This document shows positions 1 through 6,225 of a stretch of DNA of 6,225 nt, in pieces. Below the pieces are notes generated by a model. The model saw only the letters and a program-made list of their open reading frames with translations, ran no database searches and was not told where the DNA came from. Origin of the DNA: a bacterium (GTDB lineage Bacteria; Bacteroidota; Ignavibacteria; Kapaibacteriales; UBA2268); assembly GCA_024710535.1 (NCBI GenBank), contig JANJUO010000424.1:1-6225 (forward strand). Direction: 5' to 3'. The position numbers were made by a program, and so were the translations under genes. Within the stretch, counting starts at the first letter, position 1. The number at the start of each line of letters is the position of its first letter.

Positions 1-1
1 T

Positions 2-32
2 GGGACGCTAACCGAAATTAACGTCCCGTTTT
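2..32 (-). terminator. Probable intrinsic terminator, possibly bidirectional
   Basis: An inverted repeat pairs GGGACG (2-7) with CGTCCC (22-27), then after one mismatch TAA (9-11) with TTA (18-20), leaving a six-base loop. It starts 11 bases after the stop codon of the large gene. On the plus strand it is followed by GTTTT (28-32), so it would also suit a convergent gene arriving from the left. On the minus strand the bases after the stem lie outside the window, so the U-tract for this gene cannot be seen. Confidence 0.6.
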
Positions 33-38
33 AATAAT

Positions 39-3000
39 TTACTTAACAATAACAACCGGATAAGTTGAAATCATTTCGTTGGTTACTAATCTAATTGTAT
101 ATTGTCCGCTTGACAATGCGTTACCGTTATTATCTGTACCATTCCATTCTACTTTATAAGTTCCAGCGTTGAAGCTGTTTTCTGCAATAATTGCAACTAC
201 ATTTCCTAAATTATCAACAACTTGTAATTTAGCATAAGTAGTAGCAAGTAATTCAAATGTTACAACTGAACTTGCTGAAACAGGATTTGGTGAAACATTT
301 GCAATTCTTGTAGCAGTTGCTTCAGAGGCAACATCAACAACGTCTGATGACCAGTCATATTGAATAATGAAACCGTCAATCTGTGGATTGTCTAATCTCA
401 TAGTTACACTATCACCAACGATTGTTAAATTGATACCACCAAAATTGAATGGTTCAGGAGTTCTCATATTATATCTAAACAAGTTACCATTTGAAGTATA
501 ATCTTTGATATACCATGATGAACCTGCTGGATTTTTCTGTGCATCAGTTTTTGCTGGTACTGTTGATTTATTCCATGAAATGTAAATTGGGAATAATGGT
601 GAACCACCCGCATCAACGCCACCTGGTTGGAACTGTGCTTTATATCTGTAATCATTGTTTATAACGCCATTTTTAGCAGTTGGGAATATATTTCTCAATG
701 TACCATAAGTACTTGGGATATTCCAACGAGCATCAAATACGTCTTTGAATGGAACTGGAGGTAATTCCAATTCGCATACACTATAGTCTAATGTACCAAT
801 TGCTGATTGATCAATACCATCACCAGTAGTTACATCTTGATAATCTGATGTACCCCAGATCAAATCTTGGAATGCACCTTTATTATTTGTAACTCTTACA
901 ACTGAAGTAAATTGTGTTGGAGCAGAGATGTTCAATTTAATTGCAACAGTGTCTCTTCTCTTTGAATTATCTTCAACAATAACATAAACAATAATTGCAC
1001 CGTTAGCATTGATTGTACCAACTTTTGATAATACAAAAGTAGCTTCAGAAACTTCTAATCCACCTTTAATTACATTTGGAGTAGCAGCAAATTCAGTCAT
1101 TGGCTTGCCAACTGCATCAACGATAGTAATTGTAAGAATTTCAACTGGATTCTTTCTCAATAAGTCAATATCTTTAACTTTAATTGATTTAGACCATGAA
1201 CCATTAGGATCAATACAATCTGACATTGGAGCAAAAGTGATGTCTGGATCATGGTTAACACCATAAACTCTCATCTTAAATACTTTATAAGTAGATAAGC
1301 CATCTTCGTCTTTTGCAACAACAGTAATCAAAGCTTCGTTAGTATTGTCATTAACACCAGGAGTTCCATATAAAATACCTGTTTCGCTATTGATTTTCAA
1401 CCATTTTGGCGTAGTTTTCAATGAAGTAAGGTCAATTGTACCAGCTTCATCGTAACATGGGTCTATTTTAATTGAATTTCTTGTTTCATCAATATAGATT
1501 AATTCGAAAGTATGTTTTTGTTCTGTATTAGGATCAAAAACTTTAACCATTCTTGTTGAATCTAATAATGTTGGGTTATAATCAAAATCTTCATAAGCAT
1601 CTGGTAATTGTTCAGCAGTTACAATTTCTGGAACTACGTTAACAAATACTTTATATTGTTTGCTTGCAACACCACCGTGACCGTCATTTACAATAACTGT
1701 GAATAATGTATCATCATTCAAATATTTATTATATTGTGGGTTTGGTAATAATATGCTACGAGCAACACTGCCATCGATTCTAACGTTCAACTGACCTAAT
1801 GATGTGAAGTCAGACATAAATTGATCTTTGTTATTATCAAAGCCATGTTTATGAATATAATCTGCAGCCATCCAAGTTGGTCTTGTTTGTACAATAGTAG
1901 TTCCGTTTAATGTATCAAATTCAACTACTTCATCAGGATTCATTCTAACTGCAGTATTCAAGAAACCATAAGCAGTTTTACCATAACGGTAATCCCAATT
2001 AATTGATTTTACATAGTCAGAATTATCTTCCATTTCATCAGTTGTATTGATGTCTAATTGGAATCTTAATTTATCAGTTAAGTTAGCACGAAGTCTGCCA
2101 TCTCTTGTAAATCCACAAGTTACAACTGTAGGTTTGTAAACTACATATTCTCTTGCTGGATCATTTTGCCAGAAAATAGTTTCTTCTGGAGCATCATCTG
2201 GAATAAATACAGGAATGCTATCAACAACAAAGATTTTGAATGTATGTGAAGTAGTAAAATCTCTACCTACATTTAAAGTATCTTGTTGTAAGAATCTTGC
2301 ATTTTCAGTATCGTACATTTCCGCACCAAAATATTGTGGGAAAGTTTCAATCCATTTTGATATTTCTTCTTCGCTTGGACGTAAGCCATCAGGAAGATTT
2401 CTTAATGAATCAATTGTTCTAATGTGTGGAGGATAATTTTTGATAAACACAGTAATATCTTCACCACCAGGAACAACGAATGGGTTAATTGGACGACCTG
2501 CTAATTGCAAGTAACCTTTAGCACCAGCTTTTTCAGCTTTGTCTGCATAAATTCTATTGAATACTAACCATTTGCTCAAACCAGTTGAAGGATCAACATA
2601 CCAAGTATAATCTAATCTTGTATAGTTCTTTGGATCAATGATTGCTCTTGGATCATAGAACATATTTGAATCGATACCTGTAACGTCAATTATGTGTCTT
2701 CTACCTTCGCTAAATGTGCCAGGATATTCTCTATCTTCTGTTACGAATACTTTATTCAAGAATTCAGTAATAATAACTTCTTCTTTTACATCAGGATTAT
2801 CTTCTGAAGGAAGCATTCTCTTTATAGTGTCAGTTTGAATCTTAACAATATCACCAGTAAATTGTGGAGGTAATGTAGATCCTGTAATTCTTAACAATAA
2901 ACCTTTTTTGAATACATCATCAACTTGATTAATGTCATCAGCTTGCCATAAAGCTGTTCTTGAAACGATAAGTAAAGAGTCACCTTCTCTTACCGGCAAT

Positions 3001-6000
3001 GAACGGTATCTTTCACCACCAAAATATGTAACTAAATTATTAGCACCATATTGTTGTGAATTTGGCATAGTTTGATTGCTAAATAAATTATTTCTAAAAA
3101 TATCATAATCTAAATAATTTGTAGTATAACGTCTTCCGGCAAGTGCTGCAGCATCTTCTTTATAAGCATTACGACGTAAGCTATCAAGAATTTCTTTTGC
3201 AGTACCTGGCAAGTTTGCCAAACCTTCAGCAGTACGACGTAATGAAGGATTTGCACGGAATGCTGAGTCTGGAACTAATTCAATAACACCACGGAACAAT
3301 TCATTTGTAGGAGCAACTTCACTTACTTGTGAAAGATTTGCACGAACAAAATCACCTGTTTTCAAGTTAATTACAAAGAATACAGTATTATTTTCCAAAG
3401 TAATATCATTATTGCTATATTCTTTTAATAAACTATTATAGTTTACTTCAGCTTCTAAGTATAATGGATAACCAATTGGATGATAATAATTACCATCTTT
3501 ATCAGCTTTGAATTCTGATTGAACTGCAGCAATACTTGGATACATTAATGTACCATCAGTTTTTGTAGCTTCAACATCATAAGGATTACGAACCCAACGT
3601 CTGATGTGTTTACCATTTGATGGTTGACCTGGTTTGCTAATAACTTTAACATAAGGAGGAATACCAACTGCATAATCTTCAATTGGGCTCATTCTTCTTT
3701 TTGAGTAGTCAGCAGTTTTAATGTCTGTACCTTTGTCATAAATATCATAGATATGACCAGAGAATACTAATTTTTCAGGAATACTCAAAGCACCTGGTTT
3801 AGTATCATCTGTAGCATCGTTTTCTAACAATACAGGAACATATACAACATCTCTTCTTTCTAATGATTCAAATGGACCTTGTAATCTTGGATCTGCTGGA
3901 GTTGGGTTAACCAATTCAGGATACAAGAATTTAATCCAATTTTGACCATCACCGTCAACGAAGAATGTTTCAATATCTGTAGATTGTGGATTACCTGAAA
4001 TATGTGGTAATGCAAAATTAACATTAGATTCAGTAACACCCCAATAGTTGCCACGTAATGTATCAGTACCACCAAAACCAATACCGGTTGTTCCAGCTAA
4101 GATACCTTTTGAGTTTGGAGCATCAGGTAATCTAATCAAGAAACGAGCACTGTTATGATACATTGAGTTTGCAGCTTCTGAGAATTTGTATGAAGGAATA
4201 GGACCTTGTACTTCACCATAAATAGTTGCAGCTACTAAGTCGCTTGAAGCTTCATTTTTAGTAATTGCACCATTTACTGTTTTAACCGGACCTGTAATAA
4301 CATTTTGTTCCATTCCAATTGTTGAATGAGCAATGTTGCCATGAACTAATGAACGGTTAAAAATAAGTTTCAAATCATAGTTATCTGAATAAATTGCAGA
4401 ACCTGTTTGAGCTTCGTTATTTTGGAATCTAACTCTGTTGAAGAAAGTAGAATCGTTTCTGCTTGCCCAATGAGATACAGATACACTGTCAAGAATATAA
4501 ATCGCACCACCAAGACCTACACCATTTTCTGGTAAATAAGTATCTCTGTTTCTGCGAACAACATCTTGATATGCTTTATCTTTTGGCTCAACAAGAGTCC
4601 AAGTAGTACCACCGTCAACTGTTTTCTTAATCATACCAGCATCGCCAACTAAATAACCAGTTGTTGGAGTTGCAAAATAAATGTCATAAATTGAATAAGT
4701 AGTTGCTGAAGTCAAAGCAGCCCAATTAGCACCGCCATCAACTGTTTTCATAGTTAAACCACCTGAACCAACGATATAACCTTCATTTTGACCATAGAAG
4801 TACATACCAAACAAGTTAGCTGTTTTTCCTAAGTTCATAAAGTCCCAAGTAGCACCTGAATTTGTAGTATAAACCATTACACCACCATCACCAACTGCGT
4901 AGCCATGAGTAGCATTTTTGAAATATACTTCATTCAATTTTGCAGACAAACCATTAACAGGTCTCTTGCTCCAAGTTTTACCATTAGTAGTAAACCAAAT
5001 ATTTCCATTGTTACCAACAGCATAACCTGCTTCTGAACTTGTGAAATAAATTGAATTTAAGCTAATGCCTAATTTAGAATCTAATTGAGAAGTCCAAGTA
5101 GTACCACCATTATCAGTTTTCAAAATATTACCGTCAGCAGTTACTGCCCAGCCAATTTGTGAACTGAAGAAATAAATGTCCATAATTTCAGCAGTTGTAC
5201 CTGTTGAAAGCATAGTCCAAGTTGTACCACCATTTACAGTTTTAATCACAACGCCACGATCACCGGCAGCAAAACCAATTGTAGGAGTTGGGAATTCAAT
5301 ATCTCTGAATCTATAAGGAGATGGAGTTGCAACATAAGTCCAATTAGCACCACCGTTTGATAATCTAATCATCAAACCGTCATAACCAACTGCAAAACCA
5401 TTATTTGCATCAATCCATTTAGTTCCATGAATTCTCAAAGTAGTTGGCAAAGTACCTTTACCAATTTGAGTAGTTCCAGAACCATTCCATTTAGTTAAAA
5501 CTTCAGGATCAACAGAAACTTTATTGTCAATAAATTTAGTCAACATTCTTGTTGTAAATTTATTTTCTTTAACGCCATTAAATAAATCATCTTTTGAATG
5601 ATAGATATTATTGTATAAAGTAGTTGCATCAAAATCAGCATGATCAACATCTGTTAAGTAATATCTTTTAGCAGTTGGATTTGGCAATACAGTAGCAATC
5701 GCGCCACCATTACCATTTTTAACTGTATTTGATAAGAATTCAACAGCTTTCATCAAACTTAAATCAGCATTTACTGAATAGATAGCACCGCCACCTCTGA
5801 TTTCATTGATTGCGTCGCCACTTATGTTTTCACCAACAGTATTAGTTTGGAATTTAGTTCTAACTATATGTACTGCTCTTTGGTTTTGACCAACTGCAGG
5901 ATATGCACTTGGAATACGAATATCTAATGCACCACCGGAGAAACCAGCTGTATTATTTTCAAATAAAATGAAATAAATATCGCTATATAAATCTCTCAAG

Positions 6001-6225
6001 TTTTCTGGTTCAACAGCCATTGGATCAAATCCACCTGCACCATTGATTAAAGTGTTTCTCTTAGTTAAGATCGCACCACCAAAAGTTAATGCATGGTTGT
6101 TTTTGAATTGAATATCAAAACCATAATCTCTTGATTGATAATATGAATCACTACCACCAATGATTGGTGAAAGCATTGTGCTTGCATTACCATCAACGAA
6201 AATCGCACCACCCGCACCGGCTGTG
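39..6225 (-). CDS. Giant T9SS-secreted multidomain surface protein, 5' partial
   Basis: The frame is open from the window edge to a TAA at 39-41, giving at least 2,061 residues; the start and signal peptide are beyond 6225. The Met at 6174-6176 is not the start, because the 16 codons before it are in frame and encode a GGAI repeat motif (6201-6212). Domain order: Pmp-like beta-helix repeats (to about residue 165), seven Ycf48-like propeller repeats (248-530), more beta-helix (553-745), an unassigned beta-rich region (770-1325), cadherin/Ig-like modules (1326-1752), an ELPP/FDAR module (1758-1945) and a T9SS type A sorting domain (1957-2045). Proteins with this C-terminal domain cross the outer membrane through the type IX system and are released or anchored at the surface after the domain is cleaved. 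I infer a surface or extracellular structural or adhesive role; no catalytic motif is visible. Only four cysteines occur, all after residue 1350. No frameshift or internal stop is seen. Confidence 0.95.
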   Translation of the reverse strand, partial: TAGAGGAIFVDGNASTMLSPIIGGSDSYYQSRDYGFDIQFKNNHALTFGGAILTKRNTLINGAGGFDPMAVEPENLRDLYSDIYFILFENNTAGFSGGALDIRIPSAYPAVGQNQRAVHIVRTKFQTNTVGENISGDAINEIRGGGAIYSVNADLSLMKAVEFLSNTVKNGNGGAIATVLPNPTAKRYYLTDVDHADFDATTLYNNIYHSKDDLFNGVKENKFTTRMLTKFIDNKVSVDPEVLTKWNGSGTTQIGKGTLPTTLRIHGTKWIDANNGFAVGYDGLMIRLSNGGANWTYVATPSPYRFRDIEFPTPTIGFAAGDRGVVIKTVNGGTTWTMLSTGTTAEIMDIYFFSSQIGWAVTADGNILKTDNGGTTWTSQLDSKLGISLNSIYFTSSEAGYAVGNNGNIWFTTNGKTWSKRPVNGLSAKLNEVYFKNATHGYAVGDGGVMVYTTNSGATWDFMNLGKTANLFGMYFYGQNEGYIVGSGGLTMKTVDGGANWAALTSATTYSIYDIYFATPTTGYLVGDAGMIKKTVDGGTTWTLVEPKDKAYQDVVRRNRDTYLPENGVGLGGAIYILDSVSVSHWASRNDSTFFNRVRFQNNEAQTGSAIYSDNYDLKLIFNRSLVHGNIAHSTIGMEQNVITGPVKTVNGAITKNEASSDLVAATIYGEVQGPIPSYKFSEAANSMYHNSARFLIRLPDAPNSKGILAGTTGIGFGGTDTLRGNYWGVTESNVNFALPHISGNPQSTDIETFFVDGDGQNWIKFLYPELVNPTPADPRLQGPFESLERRDVVYVPVLLENDATDDTKPGALSIPEKLVFSGHIYDIYDKGTDIKTADYSKRRMSPIEDYAVGIPPYVKVISKPGQPSNGKHIRRWVRNPYDVEATKTDGTLMYPSIAAVQSEFKADKDGNYYHPIGYPLYLEAEVNYNSLLKEYSNNDITLENNTVFFVINLKTGDFVRANLSQVSEVAPTNELFRGVIELVPDSAFRANPSLRRTAEGLANLPGTAKEILDSLRRNAYKEDAAALAGRRYTTNYLDYDIFRNNLFSNQTMPNSQQYGANNLVTYFGGERYRSLPVREGDSLLIVSRTALWQADDINQVDDVFKKGLLLRITGSTLPPQFTGDIVKIQTDTIKRMLPSEDNPDVKEEVIITEFLNKVFVTEDREYPGTFSEGRRHIIDVTGIDSNMFYDPRAIIDPKNYTRLDYTWYVDPSTGLSKWLVFNRIYADKAEKAGAKGYLQLAGRPINPFVVPGGEDITVFIKNYPPHIRTIDSLRNLPDGLRPSEEEISKWIETFPQYFGAEMYDTENARFLQQDTLNVGRDFTTSHTFKIFVVDSIPVFIPDDAPEETIFWQNDPAREYVVYKPTVVTCGFTRDGRLRANLTDKLRFQLDINTTDEMEDNSDYVKSINWDYRYGKTAYGFLNTAVRMNPDEVVEFDTLNGTTIVQTRPTWMAADYIHKHGFDNNKDQFMSDFTSLGQLNVRIDGSVARSILLPNPQYNKYLNDDTLFTVIVNDGHGGVASKQYKVFVNVVPEIVTAEQLPDAYEDFDYNPTLLDSTRMVKVFDPNTEQKHTFELIYIDETRNSIKIDPCYDEAGTIDLTSLKTTPKWLKINSETGILYGTPGVNDNTNEALITVVAKDEDGLSTYKVFKMRVYGVNHDPDITFAPMSDCIDPNGSWSKSIKVKDIDLLRKNPVEILTITIVDAVGKPMTEFAATPNVIKGGLEVSEATFVLSKVGTINANGAIIVYVIVEDNSKRRDTVAIKLNISAPTQFTSVVRVTNNKGAFQDLIWGTSDYQDVTTGDGIDQSAIGTLDYSVCELELPPVPFKDVFDARWNIPSTYGTLRNIFPTAKNGVINNDYRYKAQFQPGGVDAGGSPLFPIYISWNKSTVPAKTDAQKNPAGSSWYIKDYTSNGNLFRYNMRTPEPFNFGGINLTIVGDSVTMRLDNPQIDGFIIQYDWSSDVVDVASEATATRIANVSPNPVSASSVVTFELLATTYAKLQVVDNLGNVVAIIAENSFNAGTYKVEWNGTDNNGNALSSGQYTIRLVTNEMISTYPVVIVK
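42..308 (-). other. T9SS type A C-terminal sorting domain
   Basis: The last 89 residues (1957-2045) match the Por-secretion-tail type. They begin with a SPNP motif (1962-1965), continue with alternating beta-strands (VVTFELL; AKLQVVDNLGNVV), then a WNGTDNNGNALSSGQY stretch (2011-2026) resembling FlgD-like Ig domains, and end in PVVIVK at the C-terminus. In known systems this domain directs cargo, after Sec export, through the outer-membrane type IX translocon, and is removed by the PorU sortase, often with attachment to lipopolysaccharide. The presence of this domain implies that the host encodes T9SS components elsewhere and that the missing N-terminus should carry a Sec signal peptide. Confidence 0.93.
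342..905 (-). other. Module preceding the sorting domain, with ELPP and FDAR motifs (residues 1758-1945)
   Basis: Residues 1758-1945 form a distinct block between the Ig-like modules and the sorting domain. Landmarks are LIWGTSDYQDVTTGDGIDQ (1772-1790), ELELPPVP (1802-1809), VFDARW (1813-1818), and a later strand-rich part, ISWNKS (1866-1871) through DSVTMRL (1922-1928) to GFIIQYDW (1935-1942). From memory, a block with a glycine near a G-x-D-x-x-D region, then ELPP and FDAR, recurs just before sorting domains in T9SS-exported proteins of the Ignavibacteria/Kapabacteria type. I cannot name a formal family and did not check this by search. The function is unknown. C1801 is the last cysteine of the protein. 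Confidence 0.5.
921..2201 (-). other. Cadherin-like / Ig-like modules (residues 1326-1752)
   Basis: At least three beta-sandwich modules are suggested. The first ends with VNDGHGGVASKQYKVFVNVV (1496-1515), the typical last strands of cadherin-like or VCBS-type domains. The second, about 1516-1645, contains PKWLKINSETGILYGTP (1590-1606) followed by VVAKDEDGLST (1619-1629); this is the classic pattern of putative-Ig (He_PIG) and dystroglycan-type cadherin-like domains, with W-L-x-[ILF] then G-x-[LI]-x-G-T-P. The third, about 1646-1752, starts after VNHDPDI (1640-1646) and ends with VIVEDNSKRRDTVAIKLNI. Such modules usually act as spacers or adhesive stalks on secreted proteins. Three of the four cysteines are here (1354, 1574, 1654); whether they pair is unknown. 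The second module is the surest; the first and third are less certain. Confidence 0.7.
2202..3869 (-). other. Long beta-rich region of unrecognised fold (residues 770-1325)
   Basis: About 555 residues do not match any family I can name. The composition is alternating hydrophobic/polar with many Asp, Asn, Tyr and Pro, as expected of extracellular beta-sandwich modules. A helix-compatible, Arg- and Ala-rich stretch lies at about 963-1016, with repeated LRR and SLRR elements. NYPPHI (1247-1252) looks like a linker between Ig-like modules, preceded by a strand-like stretch ending at FIKNY. HTFKIFVVDSIPVF (1311-1324) looks like the last strand of another module. A second helix-like segment with EEEISKW occurs at 1269-1275. 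I infer at least two or three sandwich domains plus short helical insertions, but boundaries cannot be fixed by eye. Confidence 0.45.
3942..4520 (-). other. C-terminal part of the beta-helix, ending near a GNYWG motif
   Basis: After the propeller the Pmp-like pattern resumes: GGAI at 556-559, FQNN at 584-587 followed by GSAI at 592-595, and a degenerate coil around 610-614 (VHGN). Further on, RGNYWGVTES (708-717) matches a GN[YW]WG motif often seen near the end of right-handed beta-helix domains in secreted bacterial proteins. The segment closes with a DGDGQNW stretch (741-747). I infer that this is the last part of the same beta-helix that starts at the N-terminus, with coils becoming less regular towards the end. 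The boundary at about residue 745 is approximate. Confidence 0.7.
4587..5435 (-). repeat. Seven-repeat Ycf48/BNR-like beta-propeller domain
   Basis: Residues 248-530 contain seven tandem repeats of 40-42 residues, starting near 248, 289, 329, 371, 412, 453 and 494. Each has the pattern I-x-F, then G-[FYW]-x-[VA]-G, G-x-[IVM], and an Asp-box-like ending close to T-x-[DN]-G-G-x-x-W. Good examples are NGGTTW (315-320), NGGTTW (356-361) and DGGTTW (521-526). Repeat four lacks one residue in this turn (NGKTW, 398-402). Seven repeats fit the seven-bladed propeller known for Ycf48, the photosystem II assembly factor, and its non-photosynthetic relatives common in secreted proteins of the Bacteroidota/Ignavibacteria group. 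Here it is a domain of a surface protein, so a photosystem role is not implied; protein or ligand binding is more likely. No sialidase catalytic residues are apparent. Confidence 0.9.
5697..6225 (-). repeat. N-terminal Pmp-like beta-helix repeats (FxxN / GGA[IL])
   Basis: This segment encodes imperfect repeats of the chlamydial polymorphic-membrane-protein type, in which an FxxN motif is followed by GGA[ILV]. Visible pairs are F24-N27 with GGAI 33-36, F72-N75 with GGAL 81-84, F109-N112 with GGAI 129-132, and F147-N150 with GGAI 157-160. A further GGAI lies upstream of residue 1 at 6201-6212, so the array extends beyond the window. Such repeats are known to form coils of a right-handed parallel beta-helix on exported proteins. 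Spacing from one GGA[IL] to the next FxxN varies (about 15 to 55 residues), suggesting loops of different length between coils. The fold is inferred from the motifs; the ligand, if any, is unknown. Confidence 0.85.

Noticed and set aside
464..655. Minus-strand open frame of 63 codons in another frame
   Set aside because: It overlaps the large gene completely and shows the His/Gln-rich composition typical of an out-of-frame reading.
1009..1266. Plus-strand open frame of 85 codons
   Set aside because: It lies antisense inside the Ig-like modules, has no recognisable domain, and the minus-strand frame is convincingly coding.
2215..2436. Plus-strand open frame of 73 codons
   Set aside because: It is antisense to the large gene and its composition does not suggest a real protein.
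3860..4081. Minus-strand open frame of 73 codons in another frame
   Set aside because: It is an out-of-frame reading of the large gene with no domain or independent start context.
4587..5435. Sialidase, suggested by Asp-box-like turns (DGGTTW)
   Set aside because: Asp-box turns occur in many propellers. The catalytic arginines, Tyr/Glu pair and FRIP motif of sialidases are not seen, and the 40-42 residue repeats fit Ycf48-like proteins better.
6174..6176. Met codon as the start of the large gene
   Set aside because: The frame stays open upstream to the window edge and encodes another GGAI repeat. A start here would cut into the beta-helix and leave an exported protein without a signal peptide.
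39..6225. Type V autotransporter, suggested by Pmp-like repeats
   Set aside because: The C-terminus is a T9SS sorting domain ending in VVIVK, not a membrane beta-barrel with a terminal aromatic residue.

Overview
The whole window is occupied by one very large minus-strand gene. Its reading frame is open from the right edge (6225) to a TAA stop at 39-41, so the 5' end and any signal peptide lie outside the window. At least 2,061 codons are visible. The Met codon at 6174-6176 is internal: 16 further in-frame codons lie before it, and they already contain a repeat motif. Residue numbers below count that Met as residue 1; the C-terminal residue is 2045.

The product is a multidomain, probably cell-surface or secreted protein. 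From N to C it contains: (1) polymorphic-membrane-protein-like beta-helix repeats with paired FxxN and GGA[IL] motifs; (2) a seven-repeat Ycf48/BNR-like beta-propeller; (3) a return to the same beta-helix repeats, ending near a GNYWG motif; (4) a long beta-rich region I cannot assign; (5) a set of cadherin-like/Ig-like modules; (6) a module of about 190 residues with ELPP and FDAR motifs; and (7) a C-terminal type IX secretion (T9SS) sorting domain of type A. A hairpin 11 bases after the stop is probably a terminator.

The most unusual feature is the placement of the propeller. It lies between the FxxN half and the GGAI half of a single beta-helix repeat, so one fold appears to be nested in a loop of another rather than simply joined end to end.

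The T9SS sorting domain restricts the source to the Bacteroidota/FCB group. AT-rich codon use and the mix of Pmp-like repeats, Ycf48-like repeats and a sorting domain make me lean towards Ignavibacteria, Kapabacteria or relatives, but that is inference. No second gene, RNA gene, mobile element or CRISPR array is visible, and the function of the protein (adhesion, matrix binding or other) cannot be read from the sequence.
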